A program made the translations under genes and the position numbers. Under the pieces are notes generated by a model. That model was not told the origin of the DNA. It worked only from the letters and a program-made list of their open reading frames with translations, and did not search any database. Below, piece after piece: positions 25,974 to 34,441 of a DNA stretch of 64,000 nucleotides; the stretch's first letter is position 1, and each line of letters starts with the position of its first letter. This stretch comes from Micromonospora globbae (lineage in GTDB: Bacteria > Actinomycetota > Actinomycetes > Mycobacteriales > Micromonosporaceae). The stretch spans positions 124,001-188,000 of the forward strand of contig NZ_RAQQ01000007.1 of the NCBI RefSeq assembly GCF_003610785.1, in the 5' to 3' direction.

Positions 25974-27668
25974 GTGTACGGCTGGACCGACCCGAACGAG
26001 CCGGACGGCGCCCACCGGCGTCCCGAGCCGCCGATCGACGAGCCGTCCTGGCTGACCGACCGCCCGGCCCCGCGATCGGCCTACCTGTTCGGAGACGACC
26101 CCGACGAGCCGGCCGTGACCGGACGTGACGGCGCCGGGTACGCCGACGCGCACACCGGGGACCGGGGCGTCGACGCGCGGTCCGGTGAGCCGACCGACCG
26201 GTGGACGGCCGGGCCCGGCCCACGGGACGAGTGGAGCGCCGGACCCGGCCCGGCCGACCGGTACGCCCCCGAACCGGAGCCGCGCCGCCCGTGGAGCCCC
26301 GAGCCGCACCACCAGTGGGCCTCCGAGCCCGCGGCGCAGGAGAGGTGGACGGCCGACGACGGCAGGGACGGGACCGGCGGCTGGGCCACCGACGCCACCG
26401 GCTGGTCCGGGAGCGGCGGCGCGTGGCGGGCGGACGAGCCGACCGGGCCGCGGTCGAACGAGCGCCCCGGCGCGCACCGGCCGGCCGACGAGTGGGAGAC
26501 CGGACGCACCGACGGGTGGGAGACCGGACGCACCGGCGCCGGCTGGTCGGCCGACGACCGGCGCGGCGACGCCACCGACGGCTGGCGCCACGGGTCCGCC
26601 ACCGGGTTCGGCGGGTACGCGACGGGCGGCTGGTCGGACGAGCGTTCGGAGGACGCGGCGCCCGGGTACGCGGCCGGCGGGTCCGCGGGCGACGACACGG
26701 CGTACGGCGTGCGAGCGGGCGGGTGGGACGCCGGCCACGACCCACGGCGGGACCTCGACGCCACGGCGCCCCTGTACCCCGTGTCCTCGGCACGGGACAC
26801 GGGCTGGCCCACCGACACCGGCGGGGAACGCGACGACGCCTGGCACGTGCGCGACGAGGTCGCGTCGGCGCCGGGCGGCCCGGCGCGGGCCGGCGCCGAG
26901 GAGTCTCCCCGCTCCCGGCGCCGGCTCCCCCGGCCGCTGCTCATCGGCGGTGCCGCCGCGGCGGCCACGCTGGTGGTGAGCCTCGGCGTCGGCGCCCTCG
27001 CCCTGCCCGGCGGCGACGAGCCGGCCACCCCGAGCGCCGTCGACGACACCGTGGCGGAAGCACCGGTGGCGCCCACCGACGAGGCTCCCGCCGAGACGCT
27101 CACCGCCCCCTCCCCGACCGCCTCGCCGAGCACGGCGCGCCCCACCCCGTCGGCCAGCCGGAGCGTGCGGCCCACGCCGAAGGCGTCGCGCACCACGGCG
27201 CCGTCGCGGCGTACCGCCGAGCGGAGCACCCCGCCGAGCACCCGCGGCGCCACCACCGCCACGACCACGGCCCCGGCCGGCAGTGTGAGCGCCCAGGCGC
27301 GCGAGGTGGTCGACCTGGTCAACGCCGAGCGCGCCAAGGCCGGCTGCGGGGCGGTGAGCATCGACGACAAGTTGATGACCGCGGCCCAGCGGCACAGCCA
27401 GGACCAGGCCGACCACCAGAACATGTCGCACACCGGCAGCGACGGCAGCGATCCCGGCGACCGGATCGACCGGGTGGGCTACGAGTGGCGCACCTACGGC
27501 GAGAACGTGGCCTGGAACCAGAAGACCCCGGCCGCCGTCATGGATGCCTGGATGAACAGCCCCGGACACCGGGCCAACATCCTGAACTGCGCGTTCACCG
27601 AGATCGGTGTGGGGATCGCGACCAGCAACGGGCCGTACTGGACCCAGGTCTTCGCCGCGCCGCGTTGA
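25974..27668 (+). CDS. CAP/SCP-domain protein with a long disordered cytoplasmic N-terminus
   Basis: The 564-residue protein has three parts. Residues 1-310 are a disordered, acidic Gly/Trp/Arg-rich region with internal repeats such as GWETGRTDGWETGRTG. One membrane segment follows (LIGGAAAAATLVVSLGVGAL, about 320-340). Then come a Ser/Thr/Pro linker and a C-terminal CAP domain (from about 440: AREVVDLVNAERAKAGCG, HSQDQADHQNMSHTG, YGENVAWNQ, MNSPGHRANILNCAF). There is no signal peptide; the CAP domain would face outside as a type II membrane protein. Start GTG at 25974 follows GGAGG by 8 nt; an upstream GTG at 25959 is less likely. Confidence 0.85.
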   Translation: MYGWTDPNEPDGAHRRPEPPIDEPSWLTDRPAPRSAYLFGDDPDEPAVTGRDGAGYADAHTGDRGVDARSGEPTDRWTAGPGPRDEWSAGPGPADRYAPEPEPRRPWSPEPHHQWASEPAAQERWTADDGRDGTGGWATDATGWSGSGGAWRADEPTGPRSNERPGAHRPADEWETGRTDGWETGRTGAGWSADDRRGDATDGWRHGSATGFGGYATGGWSDERSEDAAPGYAAGGSAGDDTAYGVRAGGWDAGHDPRRDLDATAPLYPVSSARDTGWPTDTGGERDDAWHVRDEVASAPGGPARAGAEESPRSRRRLPRPLLIGGAAAAATLVVSLGVGALALPGGDEPATPSAVDDTVAEAPVAPTDEAPAETLTAPSPTASPSTARPTPSASRSVRPTPKASRTTAPSRRTAERSTPPSTRGATTATTTAPAGSVSAQAREVVDLVNAERAKAGCGAVSIDDKLMTAAQRHSQDQADHQNMSHTGSDGSDPGDRIDRVGYEWRTYGENVAWNQKTPAAVMDAWMNSPGHRANILNCAFTEIGVGIATSNGPYWTQVFAAPR

Positions 27669-27781
27669 CCGGCGAGTCGTCGGCGGGCCCGCACTCGTTT
27701 CACCGGGTGTGAGGTACGCCGGCGAGGGGGCGGCGTACCGGAGCGGGCGGCGGGGCGCCGTCCGGGACCCGGGAGCTGCCG

Positions 27782-28618
27782 ATGGGGATCCGGCCGCGCC
27801 GCCGCGCCGTCCGGTTGCGCCGCGCGTTCGCCGCCGGCGTGGCGCTGCTCCTGCTCGCTCCGGCGTACGGCTGCCGGGTCGAGGTCGCACCACCGGGCGC
27901 GCCCACGCCGTGGCCCGCCGCGTCGGCGCGGCACTGGCAGTGGCAGTGGCAGCTCACCGGCCCGGTCGACCCGGAGGTGGACGCCGACGTGTTCCTGCTC
28001 GACCCGGTGACTACCACGTCGGCGGAGACCGCCGAGCTGCGCGCGCGGTACCGGCGGCTGGTCTGCCAGGTGCACGTCGGGTCGGTACGCGCGGACGACC
28101 CGGACGCCAACCGTTTCCCGGACAGCGTCCGGGGCGCGGCCGGCCGGCGCCCGGGCAGCCGCTGGCTGGACGTACGGCGGTGGGACACGCTCCAACCGGT
28201 GCTGGCCGACCGGTTCCGGCTGTGCCGGGGCAAGGGCTTCGGCGCGGTGGCGCTGGCCGACGCGGACGGCTACCTGCACCGCTCCGGCTTCGCCCTCGGC
28301 TTTGACGACCAGTTGCAGTTCAACCGGCGGCTGGCCCGGCTCGCCCGGTCCCTGGACCTCTCCCCCGGGCTGATGAACGACGTGCCCCAGGTCGCCGCGC
28401 TCGCCCCGGACTTCGACTTCGCGGTGAACGAGGAGTGCGTCCGCCTGGGCCAGTGCGCCAAGCTGCTGCCGTTCGTCGAGGCCGGCAAGCCGGTCTTCCA
28501 CGTCGAGTACACCGGCTCGACGACCGACTTCTGCGTCACCACGGTCGGCTACGGCTTCGCCTCCATCCGCAAACAGCGCGGCCTGGACGCCTGGCGGGAC
28601 GCCTGCGCGCTGCCCTGA
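27782..28618 (+). CDS. GH114-like secreted protein (endo-alpha-1,4-polygalactosaminidase family)
   Basis: The 278-residue protein starts with a basic region and a hydrophobic stretch (AFAAGVALLLLAPAYGC) that looks like a signal peptide, possibly a lipoprotein signal ending in AYGC. The rest is a TIM-barrel of the GH114/TM1410 type: CQVHVGSVRADDPDANRFP, WLDVRRWDTLQPVLADRF, GFGAVALADADGY, FAVNEECVRLGQC and FHVEYTG. The family hydrolyses alpha-1,4-galactosaminyl polymers; the substrate here is not known. A repeated HWQWQWQ run near residue 50 comes from a 6-nt tandem repeat. Start ATG at 27782. Confidence 0.82.
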   Translation: MGIRPRRRAVRLRRAFAAGVALLLLAPAYGCRVEVAPPGAPTPWPAASARHWQWQWQLTGPVDPEVDADVFLLDPVTTTSAETAELRARYRRLVCQVHVGSVRADDPDANRFPDSVRGAAGRRPGSRWLDVRRWDTLQPVLADRFRLCRGKGFGAVALADADGYLHRSGFALGFDDQLQFNRRLARLARSLDLSPGLMNDVPQVAALAPDFDFAVNEECVRLGQCAKLLPFVEAGKPVFHVEYTGSTTDFCVTTVGYGFASIRKQRGLDAWRDACALP

Positions 28619-28663
28619 CCGCCGGCACGGCCGGACCGTGCGGGCGTCGACCACGGCTCGGGG

Positions 28664-29521
28664 TCATCCCCGAAGCGACCCCCGGGGACGGGGCTGGCAG
28701 CGCGGGCAGCTGTACGACGACCGGTTCATGAACGGCTCGCGGCGGATCGGGGCGCCGCAGCGGCGGCACGGCTCGCCCTCGCGGCCGTAGACGTTCAGCG
28801 AGCGCTCGAAGTAGCCGCTCTCGCCGTTGACGTTGACGTAGAGGGCGTCGAAGCTCGTGCCGCCGGACCTGATGGCCTCGCCCAGCACGTCCCGCACGTG
28901 CCCGAGCAGCCGCTGGGCGGCCGGCCGGGTCAGCGCGTCGGTGGGCCGGGCGCCGTGCAGCCGGGCCCGCCAGAGCGCCTCGTCGGCGTAGATGTTGCCG
29001 ACGCCGGAGATCAGCGTCTGATCGAGCAGGGCGCGCTTCACCTCGGTGCGCCGGCGGCGCAGGCTGGTCACGAACGCGGTGTCGGAGAAGAGCGGATCCA
29101 TCGGGTCGCGGGCGATGTGGGCGATCTCCGACGGCAGTTCGGCCCCGCCCTCGCTCACCGCCAGCCCGCCGAACGTGCGCTGGTCGACGAAGCGCAGCTG
29201 CGGACCGTCGTCGGCGAAGCGGAACCGGACGCGCAGGTGCGTCTCGTCCGGCGCGTCGGCCGGTTGCAGCAGCAGCTGGCCGGACATGCCGAGGTGGCCC
29301 ACGACGGCGTCACCGCTGTCCAGCGGCAGCCACAGGTACTTGCCGCGCCGGCGCACGTCGAGCACCGTCCGGCCGGCCAGCACGTCCGCGAAGTGGGCGC
29401 CGCCGGCGGTGTGCCGGCGTACGGCCCGCGGGTGGCGCACCTCGACGGAGGCGATCCGCCGGCCGGTCACCCAGGGGGCGAGCCCCTGCCGGATCGTCTC
29501 GACCTCGGGCAGCTCAGGCAC
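28664..29521 (-). CDS. mutM: Formamidopyrimidine-DNA glycosylase
   Basis: The 285-residue Fpg removes oxidised purines such as 8-oxoguanine. The N-terminal catalytic Pro-Glu is present in [14 protein letters not shown], the beta-elimination lysine in [11 protein letters not shown], the H2TH region in [19 protein letters not shown] and the C-terminal zinc finger in [15 protein letters not shown] and YSCPRCQP. Its length is typical. Start ATG at 29521 lies inside the end of rnc (8-nt overlap), so expression is coupled to the plsX-rnc unit. It converges with the GH114-like gene. Confidence 0.97.
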   Translation of the reverse strand: MPELPEVETIRQGLAPWVTGRRIASVEVRHPRAVRRHTAGGAHFADVLAGRTVLDVRRRGKYLWLPLDSGDAVVGHLGMSGQLLLQPADAPDETHLRVRFRFADDGPQLRFVDQRTFGGLAVSEGGAELPSEIAHIARDPMDPLFSDTAFVTSLRRRRTEVKRALLDQTLISGVGNIYADEALWRARLHGARPTDALTRPAAQRLLGHVRDVLGEAIRSGGTSFDALYVNVNGESGYFERSLNVYGREGEPCRRCGAPIRREPFMNRSSYSCPRCQPRPRGSLRG

Positions 29522-30422
29522 TCGCGGGCTCCGAACTGGCCGTCTCGCCGCCCCGCGTACGCCCGCCGGCGTCCCGGGCGTCGGCGCTGCCGGCGCCGTC
29601 CACGCCGTCGCCCGACGGGCCGGCCGGGGCGCCGTCCGGGCCGGAGCCGTTGCCGGTGGCGCCGCCCGCCCGGGCCGCGCTGGCGCCGCCGTCGCCCTGC
29701 CCGTCCTGCTCCGCCTGCTCGGTGAGGGTCCGCCAGGCGGCCTCCGCGGCCCGCTGCTCGGCCTCCTTCTTGCTGCGCCCCTCGGCGCCGCCGTACCGGT
29801 TGCCGGCGACCACCACCCAGGCGGTGAACGTCTTCAGGTGGTCCGGCCCGGTGCCCTCGATCCGGTACTCGGGCACACCCAGCCCGAGCGCCGCGGTCAG
29901 CTCCTGGAGGCTGGTCTTCCAGTCCAGCGCGGCGCCCCGCCGGGCCGACTCGGCCATCAGCGGGTCGAAGAGCCGGTGGATGACCTCGGCGGCCGTGTCC
30001 AGGCCGTACTGGAGGTAGATGGCCCCGAGCAGCGCCTCCAGCGTGTCGGCGAGGATGCTCGCCTTGTCCCGGCCGCCGGTGGTCTCCTCACCCTTGCCGA
30101 GGAGCAGGTACGCGCCGAGCCCCTCCGGGCCGAGCCCCCGGGCCACATCGGCCAGGGCGCGCATGTTGACGACACTCGCCCGCAGCTTGGCGAGCTGCCC
30201 CTCGGGCAGGTCGGGGTGGTTGTGGAACAGCGCCGTGGTGATGACCACCCCGAGGACCGAGTCACCGAGGAACTCCAGGCGCTCGTTGGTGGGCAGGCCG
30301 CCGTTCTCGTACGCGTACGACCGGTGGGTCAGCGCGCGCTCCAGCAGCTGCGGGTCGAGCGACACGCCGAACGCGGCCTCGAGGTGACCGACGGACGCCC
30401 GTCGCCGCTTGTCGTTGCTCAT
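29514..30422 (-). CDS. rnc: Ribonuclease III
   Basis: The 302-residue endonuclease cleaves double-stranded RNA, including rRNA precursors. The catalytic signature [17 protein letters not shown] is present, with the second acidic cluster in [15 protein letters not shown], and a dsRNA-binding domain spans about residues 160-235 ([31 protein letters not shown]). A C-terminal Gly/Ala/Asp-rich tail of about 65 residues is extra compared with most bacterial enzymes. Start ATG at 30422 (MSNDKRRR), overlapping the plsX stop by 4 nt; the longer open frame upstream is not RNase III. Confidence 0.96.
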   Translation of the reverse strand: MSNDKRRRASVGHLEAAFGVSLDPQLLERALTHRSYAYENGGLPTNERLEFLGDSVLGVVITTALFHNHPDLPEGQLAKLRASVVNMRALADVARGLGPEGLGAYLLLGKGEETTGGRDKASILADTLEALLGAIYLQYGLDTAAEVIHRLFDPLMAESARRGAALDWKTSLQELTAALGLGVPEYRIEGTGPDHLKTFTAWVVVAGNRYGGAEGRSKKEAEQRAAEAAWRTLTEQAEQDGQGDGGASAARAGGATGNGSGPDGAPAGPSGDGVDGAGSADARDAGGRTRGGETASSEPASA

Positions 30423-31504
30423 GGTGTGGCTACCTCGGTGTCGATGATGTGGTCGTGAGCCGTGCGGGCACGCCCGGCGAGCAGAGCGGCGACCTGGTCG
30501 GTGGCGCGCCGCCGCCACAGGTGCGCGGCGAGACCGATGCCGGACGCGACGTCGTCGGCCCCGGCCGCGCCGTGGCAGACGACCACCGTGCCGGAGACGC
30601 CGAGCAGGGCGGCCGCACGGGGGGCGCCTCCGCTGGCCGGGGGGCCGCCGGCCATCGCGTACGCGCCCTCGATCGCCTTGAGCAGCACGTTACCGGTGAA
30701 CCCGTCGGTGACCACCACGTCGGCGCGCGTGCCCAGCGAGACGTCGTAGCCCTCGACGAGCCCCACGTAGCGGGCGTCGCAGGGCAGCGGTTCGGCGGCG
30801 AGCACGGCGTCGGCGGCCCGCCGGACCCGGTCCCCCTTGCCCGCCTCGGTGCCGACGGAGAGCAGCCCGACCCGCGGCGCGTCGACCGCGTGCGCCACGG
30901 CCGCGTAGGCGGCGCCCAGCACGGCGTGCCGGGCGAGGGTCGCCGGGCGGGGTTCCAGGGAGCCACCCACGTCGAGGAACACGACGGGCCCGGCGACGGC
31001 CGGCAGGGTGGCGACGAGGGCCGGCCGGCGGACCTGCGGCCAGCGGCCGAGCCCGAGGGCGGCGGCGGTGACCGTGGCGCCGGTGGCACCGGCGGAGACG
31101 AGGGCGTCGGCGGTGCCGTCCCGCACCGCGGCGACGGCGGCGCGGACGGTGCTCTCCGCCCGTGCCGCGCTCGGGTGGTCGGCCATGCCGACCTTGTCCC
31201 GGACCGGGCGCACCGTGATCCGGGGCCGGTGCACCGGTTCCAGGGCGGCGATCAGCGCGTCGGCGACCTCGGGAGGTCCGACGAGCAGCAGGTGCAGGTC
31301 CGGATCGGCGCGGACGGCCCGCAGAGCGCCGTCAACCACGACGGCGGGAGCGTCGTCCCCGCCGAGGAGGTCAACGGCGATCCGCGCGGTGCCCGGCTCC
31401 ACCGGAGGGCTGACCGGTGAGGACCGGTCGGCGCCGGAGGGAGCCGGGGCACCGGGCGATCGCCAGGGTGCGCGCGCCGCCCGACCAGGGGTCGGGAGCG
31501 TCAC
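30419..31504 (-). CDS. plsX: Phosphate acyltransferase PlsX
   Basis: The 361-residue protein makes acyl-phosphate from acyl-ACP for phospholipid synthesis. It matches PlsX from residue 41 ([19 protein letters not shown]), with [18 protein letters not shown] and [17 protein letters not shown] regions. The first 40 residues are a Pro/Ser/Gly-rich extension not found in the family. The GTG start at 31504 lies 12 nt after the rpmF stop, which would give tight spacing; a start closer to residue 40 cannot be ruled out. The stop overlaps the rnc start. Confidence 0.9.
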   Translation of the reverse strand: MTLPTPGRAARAPWRSPGAPAPSGADRSSPVSPPVEPGTARIAVDLLGGDDAPAVVVDGALRAVRADPDLHLLLVGPPEVADALIAALEPVHRPRITVRPVRDKVGMADHPSAARAESTVRAAVAAVRDGTADALVSAGATGATVTAAALGLGRWPQVRRPALVATLPAVAGPVVFLDVGGSLEPRPATLARHAVLGAAYAAVAHAVDAPRVGLLSVGTEAGKGDRVRRAADAVLAAEPLPCDARYVGLVEGYDVSLGTRADVVVTDGFTGNVLLKAIEGAYAMAGGPPASGGAPRAAALLGVSGTVVVCHGAAGADDVASGIGLAAHLWRRRATDQVAALLAGRARTAHDHIIDTEVATP

Positions 31505-31516
31505 TCGGCGTCCAGG

Positions 31517-31690
31517 TCAGACCTCGAGGACCTGGCGGCCGTTGTACGTGCCGCAGACGGAGCAGGCGGCGTGCGGCAGCTTCGGGGACTTGCACTGCGG
31601 GCACGCCACGGTCGCGACCGCCGCGGTCTTCCACTGCGCCCGGCGGGACCGGGTGTTGCTGCGCGACATTTTGCGCTTGGGGACGGCCAC
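31517..31690 (-). CDS. rpmF: 50S ribosomal protein L32, zinc-binding form
   Basis: The 57-residue product reads MAVPKRKMSRSNTRSRRAQW and continues to a C4 zinc ribbon (CPQC and CSVC). Four cysteines make this the zinc-binding C+ form rather than a zinc-independent paralogue. Start GTG at 31690 lies 5 nt after the end of the DUF177 gene. L32 next to plsX and a DUF177 protein is a classical conserved cluster linking translation and lipid synthesis. Confidence 0.96.
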   Translation of the reverse strand: MAVPKRKMSRSNTRSRRAQWKTAAVATVACPQCKSPKLPHAACSVCGTYNGRQVLEV

Positions 31691-31695
31691 GGTTC

Positions 31696-32259
31696 TTACT
31701 CCTCTTTACGGGTCAGTTGCGACAGGCTCGCCCATCGCGGGTCGATCTGCTGGTGGCTGTGGTCGGCCGGCAGATCGTCCCGGTGCACCCCACACTCGGG
31801 GCACAGGCCTGGGCAGTCCTCCCGGCAGAGCGGGTTGGTCGGCAGTGTGAGCACCACCGCGTCCCGCAACGCCGGTTCCAGGTCGATCAGATCGCCCTGC
31901 ATCCGGCCCACCTCGTCCTCGTCGGTCGTGGTGTCCGTGGTGCTGTTCTCGTACGCGTACAGCTCCTGGATCCGTACGACCACCGAGTCGTCGATGTCGC
32001 GCAGGCACCGGCTGCACTCGCCCCGGATCGGACCGCTCACGGTCCCGGAGACGAGCACACCCTCGGACACCGACTCCAACCTCAGGTCGAGGTCGAGGTC
32101 CGCGCCCTCCGGCACGCCGATCAGCTCCACGCCGAGGTCCGCCGGTGCCGGCACGACCCGCTTGACCGTACGCAACGCGCCAGGTCGGCGCGGCAGGTCC
32201 CTCGTGTCGAGGACCAGCGGCGACCTGGGGTCGAGTGGGCTTGGCGAGTGTTTGGGCAT
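31696..32259 (-). CDS. DUF177 (YceD-like) protein
   Basis: The 187-residue protein belongs to the DUF177/YceD family always found beside rpmF; plant and bacterial members are needed for 23S rRNA accumulation and 50S assembly. Visible are a beta-rich domain (DLDLRLESVSEGVLVSGTVS), a zinc-binding-type GECSRCLRDID and a C-terminal CREDCPGLCPECG. Start ATG at 32259 (MPKHSPSPLDPR). The M. tuberculosis counterpart is in the same position, upstream of rnc. Confidence 0.9.
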   Translation of the reverse strand: MPKHSPSPLDPRSPLVLDTRDLPRRPGALRTVKRVVPAPADLGVELIGVPEGADLDLDLRLESVSEGVLVSGTVSGPIRGECSRCLRDIDDSVVVRIQELYAYENSTTDTTTDEDEVGRMQGDLIDLEPALRDAVVLTLPTNPLCREDCPGLCPECGVHRDDLPADHSHQQIDPRWASLSQLTRKEE

Positions 32260-32370
32260 AGTCAGACTCCGGCCGGTGCGAGGCCGACAATCGAGGTTAC
32301 CTGGGCGACCGCCGTACCGTCGAACCGGGGCCGACGGCCGCCCCGCGTGCCGGCTGTGGCGTGCTGCCGG

Positions 32371-32868
32371 TCAGAAGGGTAGCGGCCGTTCCGCCTCGTC
32401 ACCGGCGAAGGTCCCGATCTCGCGCAGCGCGTGCATCTTGTCGCGGCCGCGCTCGATCGAGGCGAGCGCCCGGGTGAGGAACTGCTCGAAGTTGGCCAGA
32501 GCGGTGTCGACGTAGTCGTCGACCTCCTCCCGCAGACGCTGGGCCTCGGCCCGCGCCTCCGCGATGATCCGCGCGCCCTCGTGCTCGGCGGAGACGGTGA
32601 TCTCGTTGACCGACACCAGCCGGGCGTGTTCCGCCTCACCCTCGCTGATGATCCGGTCGGCCTCGCGCTTGCCGGCCTCCATGATCTTGTCGCGTTCCTC
32701 GAGCAGGGCCTGGGCCCGGCGCAGGTCGGCGGGGAGCTCGGCGCGCAGCTCGTCCAGGGCCGCGATCATCTCGGCCCGGTCGATCATGCAGTTGTTCCGC
32801 GACATCGGGACGGACCGCGCCGTCTCCACCATGGCGATCAGTTCGTCGATGCGATCGAGCGGGTCCAC
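32371..32868 (-). CDS. SepIVA-like DivIVA-domain coiled-coil protein
   Basis: The 165-residue product begins with a DivIVA-like segment (VDPLDRIDELIAMVETARSV) and continues as a long coiled coil from about residue 35 to 140 (RRAQALLEERDKIMEAGKRE, HEGARIIAEARAEAQRLREE). Its place next to the DUF177 gene matches Rv2927c of M. tuberculosis, named SepIVA, a septal factor linked to cell division and envelope growth. The shared role is inferred from synteny and architecture. Start GTG at 32868; a longer open frame upstream lies over intergenic sequence and is not conserved-looking. Confidence 0.8.
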   Translation of the reverse strand: MDPLDRIDELIAMVETARSVPMSRNNCMIDRAEMIAALDELRAELPADLRRAQALLEERDKIMEAGKREADRIISEGEAEHARLVSVNEITVSAEHEGARIIAEARAEAQRLREEVDDYVDTALANFEQFLTRALASIERGRDKMHALREIGTFAGDEAERPLPF

Positions 32869-33008
32869 CGGTACCTCACTCCTGTCGTTCGTCGGCCGAC
32901 CTACATGATGCGGGCTGCGGCCACTTCCCGCTCCACCCATCATCCCGTGCGCCGCCGTACGCCCACCCTCGCGGTGGCCCGGCGCGTCGCACCATCCCCT
33001 GATCGCGC

Positions 33009-33078
33009 CGATCTTGCACTTCCTGCCCCTGACTCGTCCCGGTACGGGCGGTTTGTCGGGGCCGAAAGTGCAAGATCG
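33009..33078. repeat. Intergenic inverted-repeat element A (GATC-ended)
   Basis: CGATCTTGCACTT (33009-33021) and AAGTGCAAGATCG (33066-33078) are perfect 13-nt inverted arms around a 44-nt core. The element sits in the 238-bp gap between coaD and the SepIVA-like gene. An arm motif GATCTTGCACTT is, as I recall, recurrent in Micromonospora genomes; this could not be checked here. Confidence 0.75.
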
Positions 33079-33106
33079 CGGGGAGGGTGGGGGCGGGGGG
33101 TGGGCG

Positions 33107-33595
33107 TCAGGGGCGCGGCGGCGGGGAGAGCCTTGCCTCCAGTTCGGCCCGCACCCGGTCGGGGACGTGCGGCGAGACGTCACCGCCCCACTTGGCCACG
33201 TCCTTCACGAGGCTGGAGGAGAGGAACGAGTAGAGCGGGTTCGTCGGCATGAACAGCGTCTCGACACCGGCCAGGCCGATGTTCATCTGCGCCATCTGGA
33301 GCTCGTAGTCGAAGTCGCTGACCGCGCGCAGGCCCTTGATCAGCACGCTCGCCTGCTGGGCACGGCAGAAGTCGACGAGCAGCCCCCGGAAGGACTCCAC
33401 CCGGACGTTGTCGTACGAGGCGGTCACCTCGCGGAGCATGTCGATGCGCTCCTCGACGGTGAACAGACCGCTCTTCGACTGGTTGACCAGCACACCGACG
33501 ATCACCTCGTCGAACAGCCGGCTGGCCCGACCGATGATGTCGAGGTGTCCGTTGGTGACCGGGTCGAACGAGCCGGGACACACCGCACGTCTCAT
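33107..33595 (-). CDS. coaD: Phosphopantetheine adenylyltransferase
   Basis: The 162-residue enzyme makes dephospho-CoA from 4'-phosphopantetheine and ATP, the penultimate step of coenzyme A synthesis. Nucleotidyltransferase motifs are clear: CPGSFDPVTNGHLDIIGR at the start and YSFLSSSLVKDVAKWGGDV near the end. The start MRRAVCPGSFDP is ATG at 33595, whose first bases overlap the rsmD stop (ATGA), so it is translationally coupled; no good Shine-Dalgarno lies before it. An in-frame GTG at 33613 is possible but not needed. Confidence 0.97.
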   Translation of the reverse strand: MRRAVCPGSFDPVTNGHLDIIGRASRLFDEVIVGVLVNQSKSGLFTVEERIDMLREVTASYDNVRVESFRGLLVDFCRAQQASVLIKGLRAVSDFDYELQMAQMNIGLAGVETLFMPTNPLYSFLSSSLVKDVAKWGGDVSPHVPDRVRAELEARLSPPPRP

Positions 33596-34155
33596 GATCG
33601 GCGACCGTACCAAAGTGTGGTCTCCCCGTAACGGCGGCTGCGCTCGCCGGTGATGCCCGGCACCCAGCGCAGCTTTCCGCTCCGGCTGGACCGCTCCACG
33701 ACCACGAGCGCGTCCGGCGCCAGCCAGCCGTGGTCGACCAGCGCGGTCAGCACGGCGGCGACCTCCTCGTCGGAAACGGCGTACGGGGGATCGGCGAAGA
33801 CCAGGTCGTAGGGCTCCCCCTCCGGGCCGCCGGCCAGGACCGTGGCGACGCGACCGGTGACCAGCCGGACCACGGGCGCGGCGCCCAGGGCGGCGACGTT
33901 GCGCCGGATCACCCGGGCGGCCCGCGGATCGGACTCGACCAGCAGCACGTGCGCGGCCCCCCGGGAGAGCGCTTCGAGCCCGACCGCGCCGGAGCCGGCG
34001 TAGAGGTCGGCGACGCGGGCCCCGTCCAGGTCCGTCCCGGCCTGCACCGCGCTGAACAGCGCCTCCCGCACCCGGTCCGAGGTGGGGCGGGTGCCTTCGC
34101 CGGGTGGCGTGGCGATCCGCCGCCCGCCGAACGTCCCCGCGACGATCCGGGTCAC
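33592..34155 (-). CDS. rsmD: 16S rRNA (guanine966-N2)-methyltransferase RsmD
   Basis: The 187-residue SAM-dependent enzyme methylates G966 of 16S rRNA. The family opening MTRIVAGTFGGRRIATPPGE, the TRPTSDRVREALFSAV motif, the SAM loop VADLYAGSGAVGLEAL and the catalytic LVFADPPYAV are all present. Start at 34155. It overlaps coaD by 4 nt at the 3' end, a conserved pairing in many bacteria. Confidence 0.96.
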   Translation of the reverse strand: MTRIVAGTFGGRRIATPPGEGTRPTSDRVREALFSAVQAGTDLDGARVADLYAGSGAVGLEALSRGAAHVLLVESDPRAARVIRRNVAALGAAPVVRLVTGRVATVLAGGPEGEPYDLVFADPPYAVSDEEVAAVLTALVDHGWLAPDALVVVERSSRSGKLRWVPGITGERSRRYGETTLWYGRRS

Positions 34156-34441
34156 GGTCTCCTCCTGCTCATGGCCACGACGCTACGCGACGGCCGGAGC
34201 CCGGTGCCCGGTCGGGCGCGGGCCGGAGCCCCACGCGGAGAACGACCTCCGCGATCACTCCGCACCCGCCGGATGACGGGCTGTATATCTAAGATCACAG
34301 ATCCACAACATCATCCTTAAGGACCACTGAGGGCTGTAACGCAACCGGCCGGATCGATATGGTCTGCCGGGTGTCGGGCGTGGCGTGTCGATTTCCGCCC
34401 CGTTCGACGCAGTCTCCGATCACCCCGAATCAGGAGTAGAC
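34156..34441. other. Divergent intergenic region between rsmD and the LPxTG gene
   Basis: About 286 bases hold the two divergent promoters. The centre (34270-34330) is markedly AT-rich for this genome, with TATATCTAAGATCACAGATC and CATCCTTAAGGACC, the latter a short palindrome (CCTTAAGG, 34314-34321). These are good candidates for promoter or operator sequence of the surface-protein gene. No gene was recognised. Confidence 0.4.
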
